DNA of 64,000 nucleotides, from the NCBI RefSeq assembly GCF_004120195.1, contig NZ_SCHN01000008.1, positions 127,314 through 191,313 on the forward strand. Reading direction: 5' to 3'. The DNA is from Enterovibrio baiacu (GTDB taxonomy: Bacteria > Pseudomonadota > Gammaproteobacteria > Enterobacterales > Vibrionaceae). Of this stretch, positions 18,346 to 28,207 are shown piece after piece. Position 1 is the stretch's first letter, and each line of letters begins with the position of its first letter. Below the pieces are notes generated by a model. The model was not told the origin of the DNA. It searched no databases and worked only from the letters and a program-made list of their open reading frames with translations. A program made the position numbers and the translations under genes.

Positions 18346-18398
18346 GAGATGCTGTCTTGTTTATGAGTTGATTTGTCTTAGTTAATTGTTTTATATAT

Positions 18399-18426
18399 AA
18401 AAAAATGGAGAAGCGCTTGCTTCTCC
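18399..18426 (-). terminator. Terminator after DUF3379 gene
   Basis: GGAGAAGC, loop AAGC on the minus strand, GCTTCTCC, then A and TTTTTTT. It ends the sigma factor-DUF3379 transcript before fadL copy 2. Confidence 0.85.
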
Positions 18427-18467
18427 CTTATTGTGTAAATGAATGTTTTATCGCAAAGTCGCTTGGC

Positions 18468-19190
18468 TTATGCTTTTTGATTCAGATGCTTTTTCAGTGA
18501 CTCTGCAAGAGGAAGGATGTTTGACCCTTCTTCACCCACAACAATCACGCTGCTGTTTTCGGCTGGCAGGGAAATCGCTTCCATGTTGCCATCGCTAAAT
18601 GTTTCCATCGTTGGCGATTTTTGTGGCACCACAAATACAGTGAAATCTTCACCATTCTCTGCCTTTAGCACCATATGAACAGCATGCTGATCGTCAAAGC
18701 TGCAGTGGTTTAAATAAGCAATTTGACCCGGCAAACTTCCACTAAACGTGTTCCCTAAAGGTGCGAGTTTTGCATTCACTTGTTGAAGGCTTGCGCCTTC
18801 GTTGGCGTTAAGCGTAAACCCTTCTTCATGGTAGTAATGCTGCAGCGCAATTTGCCCTAGGCTTTGGTCACCGGGCAAAACAGGTAAGTTCGACCAATTA
18901 AATTGACCCAGCATGATGCCAAAGACAAATGCGATGGACGCGGCAATGGCCAAGTGAAACTTGGGTTGGCGCTTTTCTCGAACAACATCGCTGGTTTGCT
19001 TAAACAATACTTTATCGACAAGGTCGTCTGGCACGTCAACTCTCAATGCCTGATCGATCATCGCATCTAATTGCTCTAGCTCTGAAGCAAGGCTTTGGTT
19101 TGCTGCTGAGTTACGTTTGGCATCGAGCAACTCAGGATCTTGGTCTTGGGGGTCGGCGAGAAGACGGCGACGAAATTCAAGATCGTCCAT
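18468..19190 (-). CDS. DUF3379 membrane protein, probable anti-sigma-like partner
   Basis: 240 residues. The N-terminal cytoplasmic part (about 1-78) is helical and acidic (MDDLEFRRRLLADPQDQD), followed by one membrane segment (about 80-98, HLAIAASIAFVFGIMLGQF) and a C-terminal domain that would be periplasmic. The start overlaps the end of the ECF sigma gene by 14 nt. This topology and gene order are those of anti-sigma factors, and DUF3379 genes are known beside such sigma factors in Vibrio. Direct anti-sigma activity is inference. Confidence 0.8.
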   Translation of the reverse strand: MDDLEFRRRLLADPQDQDPELLDAKRNSAANQSLASELEQLDAMIDQALRVDVPDDLVDKVLFKQTSDVVREKRQPKFHLAIAASIAFVFGIMLGQFNWSNLPVLPGDQSLGQIALQHYYHEEGFTLNANEGASLQQVNAKLAPLGNTFSGSLPGQIAYLNHCSFDDQHAVHMVLKAENGEDFTVFVVPQKSPTMETFSDGNMEAISLPAENSSVIVVGEEGSNILPLAESLKKHLNQKA

Positions 19191-19752
19191 TTTGCGCTCC
19201 TCTTTGTGGTGTGTTTTGATTGTCCATGAACTCTTTCAATTGATTACGCGCTCTAAAAAGGCGAGTCATCACAGTGTTTTTATTCAAATCTAATATATCT
19301 GCAATTTCTTCACCGCTGAATCCTGCCATGACTTGAAGTACGAGTGGCTCTCGGTATTCGGGGGCAAGACGCATAATTTGTTTGTGCAGCCATTGCTGCT
19401 CGACCGACGCTTCTTCGCTCGGCTGGGCATTGTCTGCGACTTGATGATCATCAATATCAACCAATTCTAGCTGCTTGCGCTCGAATCGGCGTGCGTTTTC
19501 TCGACGAAGAATGGTGATTAGCCATGCTTTCGCCGCATTATCATCTTGAAGGCTATCGAGCGATCGCCAAGCACGTAGACAAGTTTCTTGTACCAAATCT
19601 TCCGCGACATGTTGGTCTTTTGTAAGCCAATATGCGTAGCGGTAGAGGTCCCTGTGCCAGGCTCTCACGAGCGCTTCGTATCGTCTTTGTTTTTCCATAT
19701 CAGTAGAGACCTGCGTATCTTCGGTTTTATTTCGAATTTTTTTCAAAACCAT
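19177..19752 (-). CDS. ECF-type RNA polymerase sigma factor
   Basis: 191 residues. Sigma region 2 is clear (YEALVRAWHRDLYRYAYWLT, AEDLVQETCLRAWRSLDSL, KAWLITILRRENARRF) and region 4 follows (LAPEYREPLVLQVMAGFSGEEIADILDLNKNTVMTRLFRARNQL). ATG 19752 has GAAGGAT upstream; a later ATG at MEKQRRYE would also be workable. Coupled to the DUF3379 gene. Regulon and signal are unknown; the neighbours (fadL, fadIJ) suggest a link to envelope or lipid state. Confidence 0.93.
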   Translation of the reverse strand: MVLKKIRNKTEDTQVSTDMEKQRRYEALVRAWHRDLYRYAYWLTKDQHVAEDLVQETCLRAWRSLDSLQDDNAAKAWLITILRRENARRFERKQLELVDIDDHQVADNAQPSEEASVEQQWLHKQIMRLAPEYREPLVLQVMAGFSGEEIADILDLNKNTVMTRLFRARNQLKEFMDNQNTPQRGAQNGRS

Positions 19753-20199
19753 TCAGACTATCCTTCGCTCTTCGTTTCTTTCGCAATTAAAGATAGTCAT
19801 TGGGTGACGATGAGGATGACACTGTAGCTTGCGAGCATGATTCATTGACGATTTAAGTGTAGTTTTTTCTTCCAATTTATCCTTGTTCTTATCAGTGTTA
19901 AATATTCTAACAATGAGATTGTGCATTTTGAGAGCAATTGATTGAGATACACGATAAGCAAGACAGGATTCTCTTTGGTGGAGCTGTGCGACAACACACT
20001 TATTCTTTCGGCGTAAAGAAACGTCTGCGTTGGAAAAGGTGTGGTTCGATTTGGAAAGAAAGGTGACAAACGAGAGGATGATTCTTTTGTTTTTTCTACT
20101 GATGAAGAATTGAACCAAACATTGATCTGCTTCAAAAAGACGCGATGCTCGATGGGTATAGTAGGCACTGTCATCTGGTAGCGCATTGATGGACCCGTT

Positions 20200-20381
20200 G
20201 GTTTACCGGCCCGTGAATGTGCGACACCGTGTTGAGCAAGATGACACTTCCTTTTTGAAGGCTGACTTTACTTTCTCCTCAGGTTTTATACCTGATTTGC
20301 AATTGGCTTTACGTTAATTGAATTTCTACGTGATTGCTTTCCACATACGTTACCACACCCATTCGGTGTGGTTTTTTTTGC
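20200..20381 (+). ncRNA. Candidate small RNA upstream of fadI
   Basis: A Rho-independent terminator (stem CCACACC / GGTGTGG, loop CATTC-type, then TTTTTTTT) ends at about 20380 with no protein gene before it on that strand. Upstream are a perfect small hairpin CAGGT-TTTAT-ACCTG (20280-20294), a CTTC-CTTTTT-GAAG hairpin (20248-20260) and single-stranded T/C-rich stretches such as ACTTTCTCCTC, a look typical of Hfq-dependent RNAs. The 5' end is a guess; no strong promoter was found. Confidence 0.4.
20352..20380 (+). terminator. Orphan Rho-independent terminator
   Basis: ACCACACC, loop CATTC region, GGTGTGG, then eight T. It lies 105 nt before the fadI start and upstream of the FadR site, so it does not belong to fadI. 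Confidence 0.85.
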
Positions 20382-20448
20382 CTGTGATCTCAGACTGGAG
20401 AACAATTTAAAACGGACGTTTTAATTTAATAACAAATTGGTTACACTT

Positions 20449-20465
20449 TTCTGGTCTGACCTCTA
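20449..20465 (+). promoter_or_regulatory. FadR operator in front of fadIJ
   Basis: TTCTGGTCTGACCTCTA matches E. coli FadR consensus AACTGGTCNGACNTGTT at CTGGTC.GAC.T. It lies about 20 bp upstream of the ATG, just behind a possible -10 (TACACT, 20442-20447), a position suited to repression in the absence of fatty acids. Confidence 0.7.
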
Positions 20466-20484
20466 ATTCATGCAAGGAGCAGCA

Positions 20485-21795
20485 ATGAACTCTCCCCAGA
20501 ACCTGACAACGCGTCAAGGTGAACGTATCGCGGTTGTCGCAGGACTACGAACACCTTTCGCGCGACAGTCTACGGCCTATGCCGATGTCCCGGCCGTCGA
20601 CCTCGGCAAAATGGTCGTTAGCGAAATGCTGAATCGTACCGCCATCGATCCTAAGCTCATTGACCAACTTGTTTTCGGGCAGGTTGTGCAAATGCCAGAA
20701 GCCCCAAACATTGCCCGTGAGATCGTGTTGGGTACGGGAATGAACATCCACACTGACGCTTACAGTGTGTCGCGCGCCTGTGCGACCAGCTTCCAATCTG
20801 TTGTGAATGTCACTGAGAGCATCATGTCTGGCACTGTTGATATTGGCATTGCAGGTGGTGCGGATTCTTCTTCTGTCTTGCCGATTGGTGTGTCGAAGCA
20901 CCTTGCGGCGACCTTGCTGGCGCTAAGCAAAGCAAGAACCATGAGTAAGCGCCTTAAACTTCTGAGCAAGCTCTCTTTGAAAGATCTTGCGCCTGTACCG
21001 CCCGCGGTTGCGGAATACTCTACGGGCTTGAGCATGGGACAAACGGCAGAGCAAATGGCGAAGAGCCATCAAATCAGCCGTGAAGAACAAGATGCATTGG
21101 CGCACCGTTCGCACACCTTGGCAGCGAAAGCTTGGGCGGATGGTTTGGTGCGTGATGAAGTGATGACGGCCTTCCCTGAACCGTACCGTGCGTGGATTGA
21201 TAAAGATAACAACGTACGTGAAGATTCTACTCTAGAAGGTTACGCCAAGTTGCGTCCTGCGTTTGACCGTAAACATGGCTCAGTGACAGCAGCCAATGCC
21301 ACCCCGCTGACTGACGGCGCTGCAGCTGTCATGTTGATGCGCGAAGGTCGAGCAAAAGAATTGGGTCTGGAACCATTGGGCTACATTCGCTCTTACGCCT
21401 TTGCTGCGATTCAAGTTGAACACGACATGCTGATGGGGCCGTCTTACGCCACACCGATGGCACTTGATCGCGCTGGCATTACCTTGTCTGACTTAACCCT
21501 TATCGACATGCACGAAGCATTTGCAGCGCAAGCGTTGGCGAACGTGAAAATGTTTGGCTCTAAAACGTTTGCAGAGCAGAAGCTCGGACGCAGCCAAGCG
21601 ATTGGTGAGATCGACATGGACAAATTTAACGTGCTTGGTGGTTCTATTGCTTATGGTCACCCATTTGCAGCCACAGGCGCACGCATGATCACTCAAACCT
21701 TGAACGAGCTTCGTCGTCGTGGCGGTGGTTTGGCATTGAATACAGCCTGTGCGGCGGGTGGACTCGGCGCAGCGATGATTTTGGAGGCAGAATAA
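20485..21795 (+). CDS. fadI: Acetyl-CoA C-acyltransferase FadI
   Basis: Thiolase subunit of the FadIJ beta-oxidation complex; cleaves 3-ketoacyl-CoA. 436 residues from ATG 20485, which has AAGGAG five bases upstream; an ATG at 20470 overlaps that site and is unlikely. Catalytic Cys in [10 protein letters not shown], histidine in [11 protein letters not shown] and second Cys in [12 protein letters not shown]. The stop shares one base with the fadJ start. Confidence 0.96.
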   Translation: MNSPQNLTTRQGERIAVVAGLRTPFARQSTAYADVPAVDLGKMVVSEMLNRTAIDPKLIDQLVFGQVVQMPEAPNIAREIVLGTGMNIHTDAYSVSRACATSFQSVVNVTESIMSGTVDIGIAGGADSSSVLPIGVSKHLAATLLALSKARTMSKRLKLLSKLSLKDLAPVPPAVAEYSTGLSMGQTAEQMAKSHQISREEQDALAHRSHTLAAKAWADGLVRDEVMTAFPEPYRAWIDKDNNVREDSTLEGYAKLRPAFDRKHGSVTAANATPLTDGAAAVMLMREGRAKELGLEPLGYIRSYAFAAIQVEHDMLMGPSYATPMALDRAGITLSDLTLIDMHEAFAAQALANVKMFGSKTFAEQKLGRSQAIGEIDMDKFNVLGGSIAYGHPFAATGARMITQTLNELRRRGGGLALNTACAAGGLGAAMILEAE

Positions 21796-23951
21796 TGAGC
21801 GAACAAACGACAAATACGTCCGCACCAGAATCGACGGAAACCCCATCTACACCGTCAGCATTTTCACTGCGATATGCGGACAATGGGATTGCTTGGCTGG
21901 CGATAGACGTGCCGGGTGAAAGCATGAACACGCTTCAGGCGACCTTTGCCGATGAAATCAGTGAGATTTTAACGGAGCTGGAAGGGAAGTCTGATGTGAA
22001 AGGCCTTGTGCTGCACTCAGCGAAACCTGACAACTTTGTGGCAGGTGCGGATGTTCGTATGCTGGATGCCTGTAAAACCGCTGAAGATGCACAAGCCATT
22101 GCAGAGCAAGGGCAGAAGCTGTTCTCTCGCCTTGAAGCACTGCCGTTTCACGTTGTTGCCGCCATTCATGGTCCTTGTTTGGGCGGTGGTTTGGAGCTGG
22201 CTCTGGGGTGTCATAGCCGTGTCGCGACTGATGACGACAAAACACGTATTGGTTTACCAGAAGTACAGCTAGGTCTATTACCAGGTTCGGGCGGCACGCA
22301 ACGCCTGCCGCGTTTAATTGGTGTAGCGGGTTCACTAGACATGATCCTAACTGGCAAACAGCTTCGTGGTAAGAAAGCGAAGAAAATGGGCGTGGTTGAT
22401 GACTGCGTGCCACATTCTGTGTTGCTGCAAGTGGCGGAAGAGTTGGCCCTCAAGAGCAAGCCAAAGCGCACGAACAGCTGGCAGAGCTGGGCAATGGGTG
22501 GCAATGCGTTGGGTCGCACCGTGGTTTTTGATCAAGCTGCGAAGAAAACGCGTGAGAAAACCCGCGGAAATTACCCTGCGACGGAAGCGATTCTCGACAC
22601 CATTAAATACGGTCTCGATAAAGGCATTGAAAAAGGCCTGGCTCGCGAAGCGAAGCATTTCGGCCAGTTGGTCATGAGCACGGAATCGGCGGCACTTCGT
22701 AGCCTGTTCTTTGCAACCACGGCAATGAAAAAAGAAACCGGTGCAGATGCAGAGCCTGAGAAAGTCACGGGCGTCACTGTGCTAGGTGGTGGTTTGATGG
22801 GCGCGGGCATTGCGAATGTTTCTGCGACGAAGGCAAACGTGCCAGTGCGTGTGAAAGATGTCAGCAATGATGGCCTGCTTAACGCCATGAACTACAGCTA
22901 CAAGCTGCTAGAGAAAAAGCGTAAGCGCCGCATAATTTCAAAAGCGCAGCTTCAAGAGCAAATGGCACGCATCAGTGGTTCAACGGATTACAGCGGCATG
23001 AGCCGCACAAACGTTGTCATTGAAGCGGTGTTTGAAGATCTTGAGCTGAAACACAAGATGGTTGCCGAAGTTGAAGGTGCGTTGGGTGAGAACACGATTT
23101 TTGCTACCAACACCTCGTCACTGCCTATCCATCAGATTGCTGAAGGTGCTGCACGACCAGAGAACATTGTTGGTCTGCATTACTTTAGCCCTGTCGATAA
23201 AATGCCGCTGGTGGAAGTCATTCCTCATGCTGGCACCTCTGAAAAGGCCGTTGCAACGGTCGTGAAACTGGCGAAGAAGCAGGGCAAAACACCGATTGTT
23301 GTGGCGGATAAAGCGGGCTTCTATGTAAACCGTATTCTCGCGCCATACATGAATGAAGCGGCGATGACCTTGCTGTCTGGTGAAACCATTGAGCATATCG
23401 ACAATGCATTGCTTGATTTCGGCTTCCCTGTGGGGCCTGTGACCTTGCTGGATGAAGTCGGCATCGATATCGGTGCGAAGATCAGTCCAATATTGCTGAA
23501 CGAGTTGGGTGAGCGATTCCGTGCACCAGACGTGTTCGATGTGATGCTGAATGACGGTCGTAAAGGGCGCAAGAGCGGCAAAGGCTTCTACCAGTACAAT
23601 GGTAAGAAAAAAGAAGTCGATAAGCGTGTTTATGGCTTGCTAGGTGTTGAACCAAAGAATCAGCTAAATGGTCATGAACTGGCGCAGCGTTGTGTGTTGA
23701 TGATGCTGAATGAAGCGGCGCAATGTTTGGATGAAGGCGTGGTGAAATCTGCACGTGATGGCGACATTGGTGCGGTATTCGGTATCGGCTTCCCGCCGTT
23801 CTTGGGTGGCCCGTTCCGTTACATGGATCAGATTGGCGCGAAGCGTTTGGTGGAACTGTTGGAACAACATGAAGCCAAATTCGGTGAGCGTTTTGCACCA
23901 TGTCCGTTGCTGAAAGCGATGGCAGCAGAAGAAAAACGTTTCTTCGAGTAA
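21795..23951 (+). CDS. fadJ: Fatty acid oxidation complex alpha subunit FadJ
   Basis: 718 residues, multifunctional: N-terminal enoyl-CoA hydratase/isomerase ([43 protein letters not shown]) and C-terminal 3-hydroxyacyl-CoA dehydrogenase ([32 protein letters not shown]). Coupled to fadI under the FadR site. The length and the FadI partner fit FadJ rather than FadB. Confidence 0.96.
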   Translation: MSEQTTNTSAPESTETPSTPSAFSLRYADNGIAWLAIDVPGESMNTLQATFADEISEILTELEGKSDVKGLVLHSAKPDNFVAGADVRMLDACKTAEDAQAIAEQGQKLFSRLEALPFHVVAAIHGPCLGGGLELALGCHSRVATDDDKTRIGLPEVQLGLLPGSGGTQRLPRLIGVAGSLDMILTGKQLRGKKAKKMGVVDDCVPHSVLLQVAEELALKSKPKRTNSWQSWAMGGNALGRTVVFDQAAKKTREKTRGNYPATEAILDTIKYGLDKGIEKGLAREAKHFGQLVMSTESAALRSLFFATTAMKKETGADAEPEKVTGVTVLGGGLMGAGIANVSATKANVPVRVKDVSNDGLLNAMNYSYKLLEKKRKRRIISKAQLQEQMARISGSTDYSGMSRTNVVIEAVFEDLELKHKMVAEVEGALGENTIFATNTSSLPIHQIAEGAARPENIVGLHYFSPVDKMPLVEVIPHAGTSEKAVATVVKLAKKQGKTPIVVADKAGFYVNRILAPYMNEAAMTLLSGETIEHIDNALLDFGFPVGPVTLLDEVGIDIGAKISPILLNELGERFRAPDVFDVMLNDGRKGRKSGKGFYQYNGKKKEVDKRVYGLLGVEPKNQLNGHELAQRCVLMMLNEAAQCLDEGVVKSARDGDIGAVFGIGFPPFLGGPFRYMDQIGAKRLVELLEQHEAKFGERFAPCPLLKAMAAEEKRFFE

Positions 23952-23979
23952 TGCGCAACACGTAAGTTAGCGAAACAAT

Positions 23980-24006
23980 AAAAAGCCCCGATGTTCGGGG
24001 CTTTTT
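23980..24006. terminator. Bidirectional terminator between fadJ and M16 protease gene
   Basis: AAAAAGCCCCGA, loop TGT, TCGGGGCTTTTT; serves both convergent genes. Confidence 0.88.
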
Positions 24007-24026
24007 CGTATCACGTATTCGGTCGT

Positions 24027-26801
24027 TTACGGACGTTCCAGTCGATTGCGGCGGAAAGCGGTAATTGAATCAATTTCCTGTGTTTCTGCAGGTAGACATT
24101 GCCCTTGGTGCGCTCCACCACAACTGTGCATGACTAAGCGGTCTGCTGTGCGTGGTTTGAGTTTGTCGACAACGAATTTAATCATTTCAGCACGACTCAT
24201 TTGACGAATTTCTTCGGCGACACGACGACGCTGAGAAAACGTACTGTCCTTGTTGCCAATACTGATCCAAAGCCGCTGAGCACGCGCACGCAAGTTGGCA
24301 TCTGGCTCTTCAATTTGTGCAATCAAGCCTTGTTTGCTGGCTTGCCATTGCGCTTCGCTAAGTTCCATCAACACGAGGAAGAACGCATTGAGGAAATCAT
24401 CAATCGCTTCCATCAGCTTGGTTGGCCCAGCTTGTGGCGACTGCACGTAAAAGATCAATCCCGGGTGGCGATTGAGCGGCATGTTGCCTGACCCAACCAT
24501 GTACCCGAGTTGTTGCTTGGTGCGCAGTTCATTGAAGAATATTGCTGACATCAAATGCTGCGCGAAGGTGTGCATAGCAACGTCTTCTGCTTCTGTGCCG
24601 TGGCTTTGGTAATACACCAACACGGCAGAGTCTTGGCTTTCACAATCGAGGTGATAAGACGCACTGCCGACGTTGTTCAACAAAACGAGCGGGCGCGTGG
24701 ATTCTTGATAGCGCTGATTGTGAACGCGCAGCGCATCTTTGATGGTTTCGCCAAGCGCCAAGGTTTGTTGTTTCTGCCAGTTGCCATACACGAACATTTC
24801 GACATGCAATTCAGACATGACAGATTGGACAAAGTCTGGAAGTTCAGAAACCTGCAACGGAATGAGCGCGTCAATCATTTGCTCATACGTCGGGTTGTTC
24901 GGCTGCAAAATGCCCGTCATCGCATTGTATAAACGGCTAATAGGTTTATTCTGCGTGGCGTTCTTCCAGCTTCTCAGTAATTGCGTTTTGATGATGTCAA
25001 AGCGCTCTGGTTTGAAATCGCGGTGGGCGAACTTCTCCAAAACGAGGTTCATCAACAACGGCAACTTCTCGTTAAACCCACTGAGCTTAAGCGTGACGCC
25101 GCCTTGGTGCGCGTACAGGTTGTAATTGAGCCCGGCCACTTCTGCGGGGTAGGCAATTTCGTTGATGGCTTCTAAGAGCATCTCAACACTGACGCGGGTT
25201 TTCACGATGTTCTCAACGGATTCAACAGCATGTGGGCTGTCGATAGCCACGTACACCACCCCTTTAGGCACGCGGTATTCTGTGTCCTGCAAGTGCCACA
25301 AACAAAAGCCCGGTAACTCCTGAATCTTCTCAGGCAGATGGTTGTCAGGGGCTTCGAGTTCAGCAGGGTCTAGGTCATAACTGATATAAGGGTTGGAGTC
25401 CGGCAGGGTTAACGTGCTGGATATCAGTGTTGAATGCCATTTCTCAAGCTGAGTGTCGGTGAAGGGCTTAACACTGTATGGCGTGTCATACCAATTCGCT
25501 TGTCGATCATGTTTTCCGCCTTTCGCAATCAAGGTCAGGCGCATGTGTTCAGGGGACAGGTAGTTGAGCATCTCGCGGATCAAGGCTTCATCAAACCCTT
25601 GCATCATGTAGTCGCCGTAGAGCGTGTCTTCTTTCGCGTAGTGTTGAAGGTTCAACACCATGTGGCTCACTGTGTCTAACGGGCGTGAAGGCTCTTGATA
25701 GCGAAACGCCATTTCCTGCACGGCGCGTTTTTCTGCATAGCGCCAATCGTTCAACCCCTGTTCTTTGATGAGGTTAATTGCTTGGAATATATACATCACA
25801 ATGGCGTCGATTTTGCTCAAGCCGACTTCAGTCAAACTGACACTGACGGTGAATTCGCGGAAATTGGAGCCACTGATCCCGCCGCCCGCGGATAGGTTGT
25901 TGATGTAGCCTTTGCTTTTGAGCATCGACATCACGCTGCCTGCCCCTTCATACCCGAGTAAGTGAGCAATGTAAGACAGGGGTTTGATGCGATAGTGCTT
26001 GTCTGTCTCAGGCAAGGAAAACGCCATGGTCAGCTTGCGCACATCCTTCAAGGGTTCAATGGTGATGAATTGCTTAGTTTGTGCCTTGGTAACAAAAGGC
26101 ACATCGGGCACGAAAGGCGCGAGATCTAAATTGGGGATGTCTGCAAACACATCGCGCGCTAATACTTCCAGCGAGTCCAGCGTAAAAGGGCCGGTGATGG
26201 AGGCTGTCATCAAATTGGCGCTGTAATGCTTTTTGTAAAAGGCGATCAGTTCATCACGCACCGTGTTGCCTTCGCGATCGGCAAGGGTGTCTGCGCTGCC
26301 GACAGAGAACTTTGAAAACGGGTGTTCGGGGTTGATGGTCTCTTTCTGCACCTGATAAATACGACGTACGTCATCTTGCAGCTTGAGCTTGTACTCGGAA
26401 TCAACGGCGTTGCGTTCTTTGTCGACAGCATCGGCATTAAAGAGTGGGGCGGAGAAAAACTGCCCGAATCTGTCTAACGCTTCATCGAAGTGATCGTGCT
26501 GAATATCGAAGAAGAACGAGGTGTTCTCGGTGCCTGTCCATGCGTTGTTGCTGCCACCGTGGCGGCTAATGAAGGATTGAAACTCACCAACAACGGGATA
26601 ACGCTCTGTTCCCAGAAACAGCATGTGTTCAAGAAAGTGTGCCAGGCCTTCGCGATCAACGGGATCGCAGAAGTGTCCAACATTCACGGTTAGGGCAGCA
26701 GCGCTGCGTGGTGCCTGCACATCTTCGATCAATAATATCCGTAATTTATTGTCGAGGGTGATGTGTCGGTAAGCACGATGATCGTTGGGACTTATTTGCA
26801 C
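24027..26801 (-). CDS. Insulinase-family (M16) zinc metalloprotease, protease III-like
   Basis: 924 residues. The inverted zinc motif HFLEH (HXXEH) with downstream glutamate is near residue 57 (EGLAHFLEHMLFLGTERYP), followed by four M16 domains; the middle GYEGAGSVMSML segment and the late NELRTKQQLGYMVGSG are typical of the pitrilysin/insulysin group. No clear signal peptide is seen, unlike E. coli PtrA, so a cytoplasmic location is possible. Degrades peptides by family knowledge. Monocistronic, divergent from sixA. Confidence 0.9.
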   Translation of the reverse strand: MQISPNDHRAYRHITLDNKLRILLIEDVQAPRSAAALTVNVGHFCDPVDREGLAHFLEHMLFLGTERYPVVGEFQSFISRHGGSNNAWTGTENTSFFFDIQHDHFDEALDRFGQFFSAPLFNADAVDKERNAVDSEYKLKLQDDVRRIYQVQKETINPEHPFSKFSVGSADTLADREGNTVRDELIAFYKKHYSANLMTASITGPFTLDSLEVLARDVFADIPNLDLAPFVPDVPFVTKAQTKQFITIEPLKDVRKLTMAFSLPETDKHYRIKPLSYIAHLLGYEGAGSVMSMLKSKGYINNLSAGGGISGSNFREFTVSVSLTEVGLSKIDAIVMYIFQAINLIKEQGLNDWRYAEKRAVQEMAFRYQEPSRPLDTVSHMVLNLQHYAKEDTLYGDYMMQGFDEALIREMLNYLSPEHMRLTLIAKGGKHDRQANWYDTPYSVKPFTDTQLEKWHSTLISSTLTLPDSNPYISYDLDPAELEAPDNHLPEKIQELPGFCLWHLQDTEYRVPKGVVYVAIDSPHAVESVENIVKTRVSVEMLLEAINEIAYPAEVAGLNYNLYAHQGGVTLKLSGFNEKLPLLMNLVLEKFAHRDFKPERFDIIKTQLLRSWKNATQNKPISRLYNAMTGILQPNNPTYEQMIDALIPLQVSELPDFVQSVMSELHVEMFVYGNWQKQQTLALGETIKDALRVHNQRYQESTRPLVLLNNVGSASYHLDCESQDSAVLVYYQSHGTEAEDVAMHTFAQHLMSAIFFNELRTKQQLGYMVGSGNMPLNRHPGLIFYVQSPQAGPTKLMEAIDDFLNAFFLVLMELSEAQWQASKQGLIAQIEEPDANLRARAQRLWISIGNKDSTFSQRRRVAEEIRQMSRAEMIKFVVDKLKPRTADRLVMHSCGGAHQGQCLPAETQEIDSITAFRRNRLERP

Positions 26802-26935
26802 AAGGCACCTTCACTGGTAGGGGCAAGGTCTTAATTATGACCAGCGAAGTACATTGAGGCAAACATCTGTGCGCTTTATCGTTCCCGAATGCCGTAGAGA
26901 CTGATAGCATTAACGAAATTGCAGAAACCAGCAGT

Positions 26936-27430
26936 ATGAATATGCACATTTACATTATGCGCCATGGCGAGGCTCATGCCTTCGCTGCCAGTGATGAAGA
27001 ACGTCAGCTCACCGAGTTGGGGGAGCACCAGTCCGCAGCCATGGCGAAATGGCTTGCAGGCCAGTTGTCATCAGGCACGTTAGATGTCGTGCTCGTTAGC
27101 CCGTACATTCGCGCACAGCAAACATGGCAAGCGTGTGAAACGCTTTTGCCTGCGGCAACCAAGGTGTTGACTGATGAAGGCATCACGCCATACGGTGACA
27201 GTGAAGACGTTGCAGCATACTTACGCGCGTTGATTGCGGTGGATAAACCGGAATCCGTGTTGGTGGTGTCTCACTTACCGCTGGTGGGCTATTTAACTGC
27301 GGAGTGGTCACCTGGCATGCAGCCACCGATGTTTCCTACCTCGTCGATCTCTTGCGTGGAATATGATGCTGAGACCGACAAAAGTGATGTGTTGTGGCTA
27401 AAAACGCCATCACAAGTGATGAAGGCTTAG
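26936..27430 (+). CDS. sixA: Phosphohistidine phosphatase SixA
   Basis: 164 residues, histidine phosphatase superfamily. Catalytic RHG motif in IYIMRHGEAHAF, followed by RQLTELGEHQSAAMAKWL, and the second histidine in VVSHLPLVGYL. In E. coli it dephosphorylates NPr of the nitrogen PTS. Start at 26936 or at the next ATG 26942; no strong ribosome site separates them. Confidence 0.92.
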   Translation: MNMHIYIMRHGEAHAFAASDEERQLTELGEHQSAAMAKWLAGQLSSGTLDVVLVSPYIRAQQTWQACETLLPAATKVLTDEGITPYGDSEDVAAYLRALIAVDKPESVLVVSHLPLVGYLTAEWSPGMQPPMFPTSSISCVEYDAETDKSDVLWLKTPSQVMKA

Positions 27431-27463
27431 TCTGTCGTCAGAATAGGCAATAAACGCATTGAC

Positions 27464-27490
27464 AAAAAAACGCCCGATTGGGCGTTTTTT
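27464..27490. terminator. Bidirectional terminator between sixA and smrB
   Basis: AAAAAAACGCCC, loop GATT, GGGCGTTTTTTTT. Confidence 0.88.
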
Positions 27491-27542
27491 TTATCTCTGT
27501 TTTTTACTGTGGGATGTCGCTTGGACGCTACGTCAGTTAGCG

Positions 27543-28073
27543 TTAGCGCTCAGGAATTTCAATCAACACTAACAATGCGCCAGCACCACCAAATTCTAAA
27601 GGGGCTTGATGAAATGCTAATACATCAGGGTGTTGTGCCAGCCAAAGCGGTGTTTTCTGCTTGAGAATGTGTTTGCCAATGCCGTGCATGACACACGCAC
27701 AGCTCACACCATCTTTTATACAGGCTGCAATCAGCGCACCGAGTTCGCGTTTGGCTTCCAGTTGGGTCATTCCGTGAAGGTCTAAGAACATGTCGGGCAC
27801 ATAGACGCCGCGACGAAGGCGCTTCACTTCATATTTGGAGACCCCGAAACGCGCGTATTGCGTTGGGCCTTCCTCTTTCAGCAACGGTTCAAATTCGTCA
27901 GAAAAATAAAACGAATGGTCACGTGCGGAAGATTCGGAAAGCTTCGCTTTAGATTGCGCGGCTGTCTGGCGTCTTGGCGGGTTTATGGTATCCTGCTGCA
28001 GTTTTTTAACGCCTTTCACCGCATCGCGGAACGCCGAAAAATCGTCGTCTGAGATCGGGGTTTTCTTACTCAT
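27543..28073 (-). CDS. smrB: Smr-domain endonuclease SmrB
   Basis: 176 residues. C-terminal Smr domain with [19 protein letters not shown] and [18 protein letters not shown], the two conserved motifs. In E. coli SmrB cleaves mRNA between collided ribosomes for rescue. Divergent from prmB, as in many gamma-proteobacteria. Confidence 0.93.
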   Translation of the reverse strand: MSKKTPISDDDFSAFRDAVKGVKKLQQDTINPPRRQTAAQSKAKLSESSARDHSFYFSDEFEPLLKEEGPTQYARFGVSKYEVKRLRRGVYVPDMFLDLHGMTQLEAKRELGALIAACIKDGVSCACVMHGIGKHILKQKTPLWLAQHPDVLAFHQAPLEFGGAGALLVLIEIPER

Positions 28074-28207
28074 AAATCAATTCCAAATATCGATAGGCGC
28101 ATTGTACCCGAAAAGTGCGCAATGTCTCGCTGTCGGATTTGGAATTGCCTCAACACACAACGCGGGCTTGTGGTGGGTGAAGGCGATATAGGCTAGTGGA
28201 GGCCATT

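Larger units (their letters stand above)
19753..20484. other. Long intergenic region between sigma factor and fadI
   Basis: About 730 bp. Two overlapping minus-strand open frames (about 120 codons) have no recognisable product and no ribosome site that convinces me. On the plus strand a strong terminator at 20352-20380 has no upstream gene, which suggests a small RNA. The fadI promoter and FadR site occupy the right end. Confidence 0.6.

Noticed and set aside
19753-20186. Two overlapping minus-strand frames upstream of the sigma factor gene
   Set aside because: No recognisable domains, no good ribosome sites, and they overlap each other in different frames.
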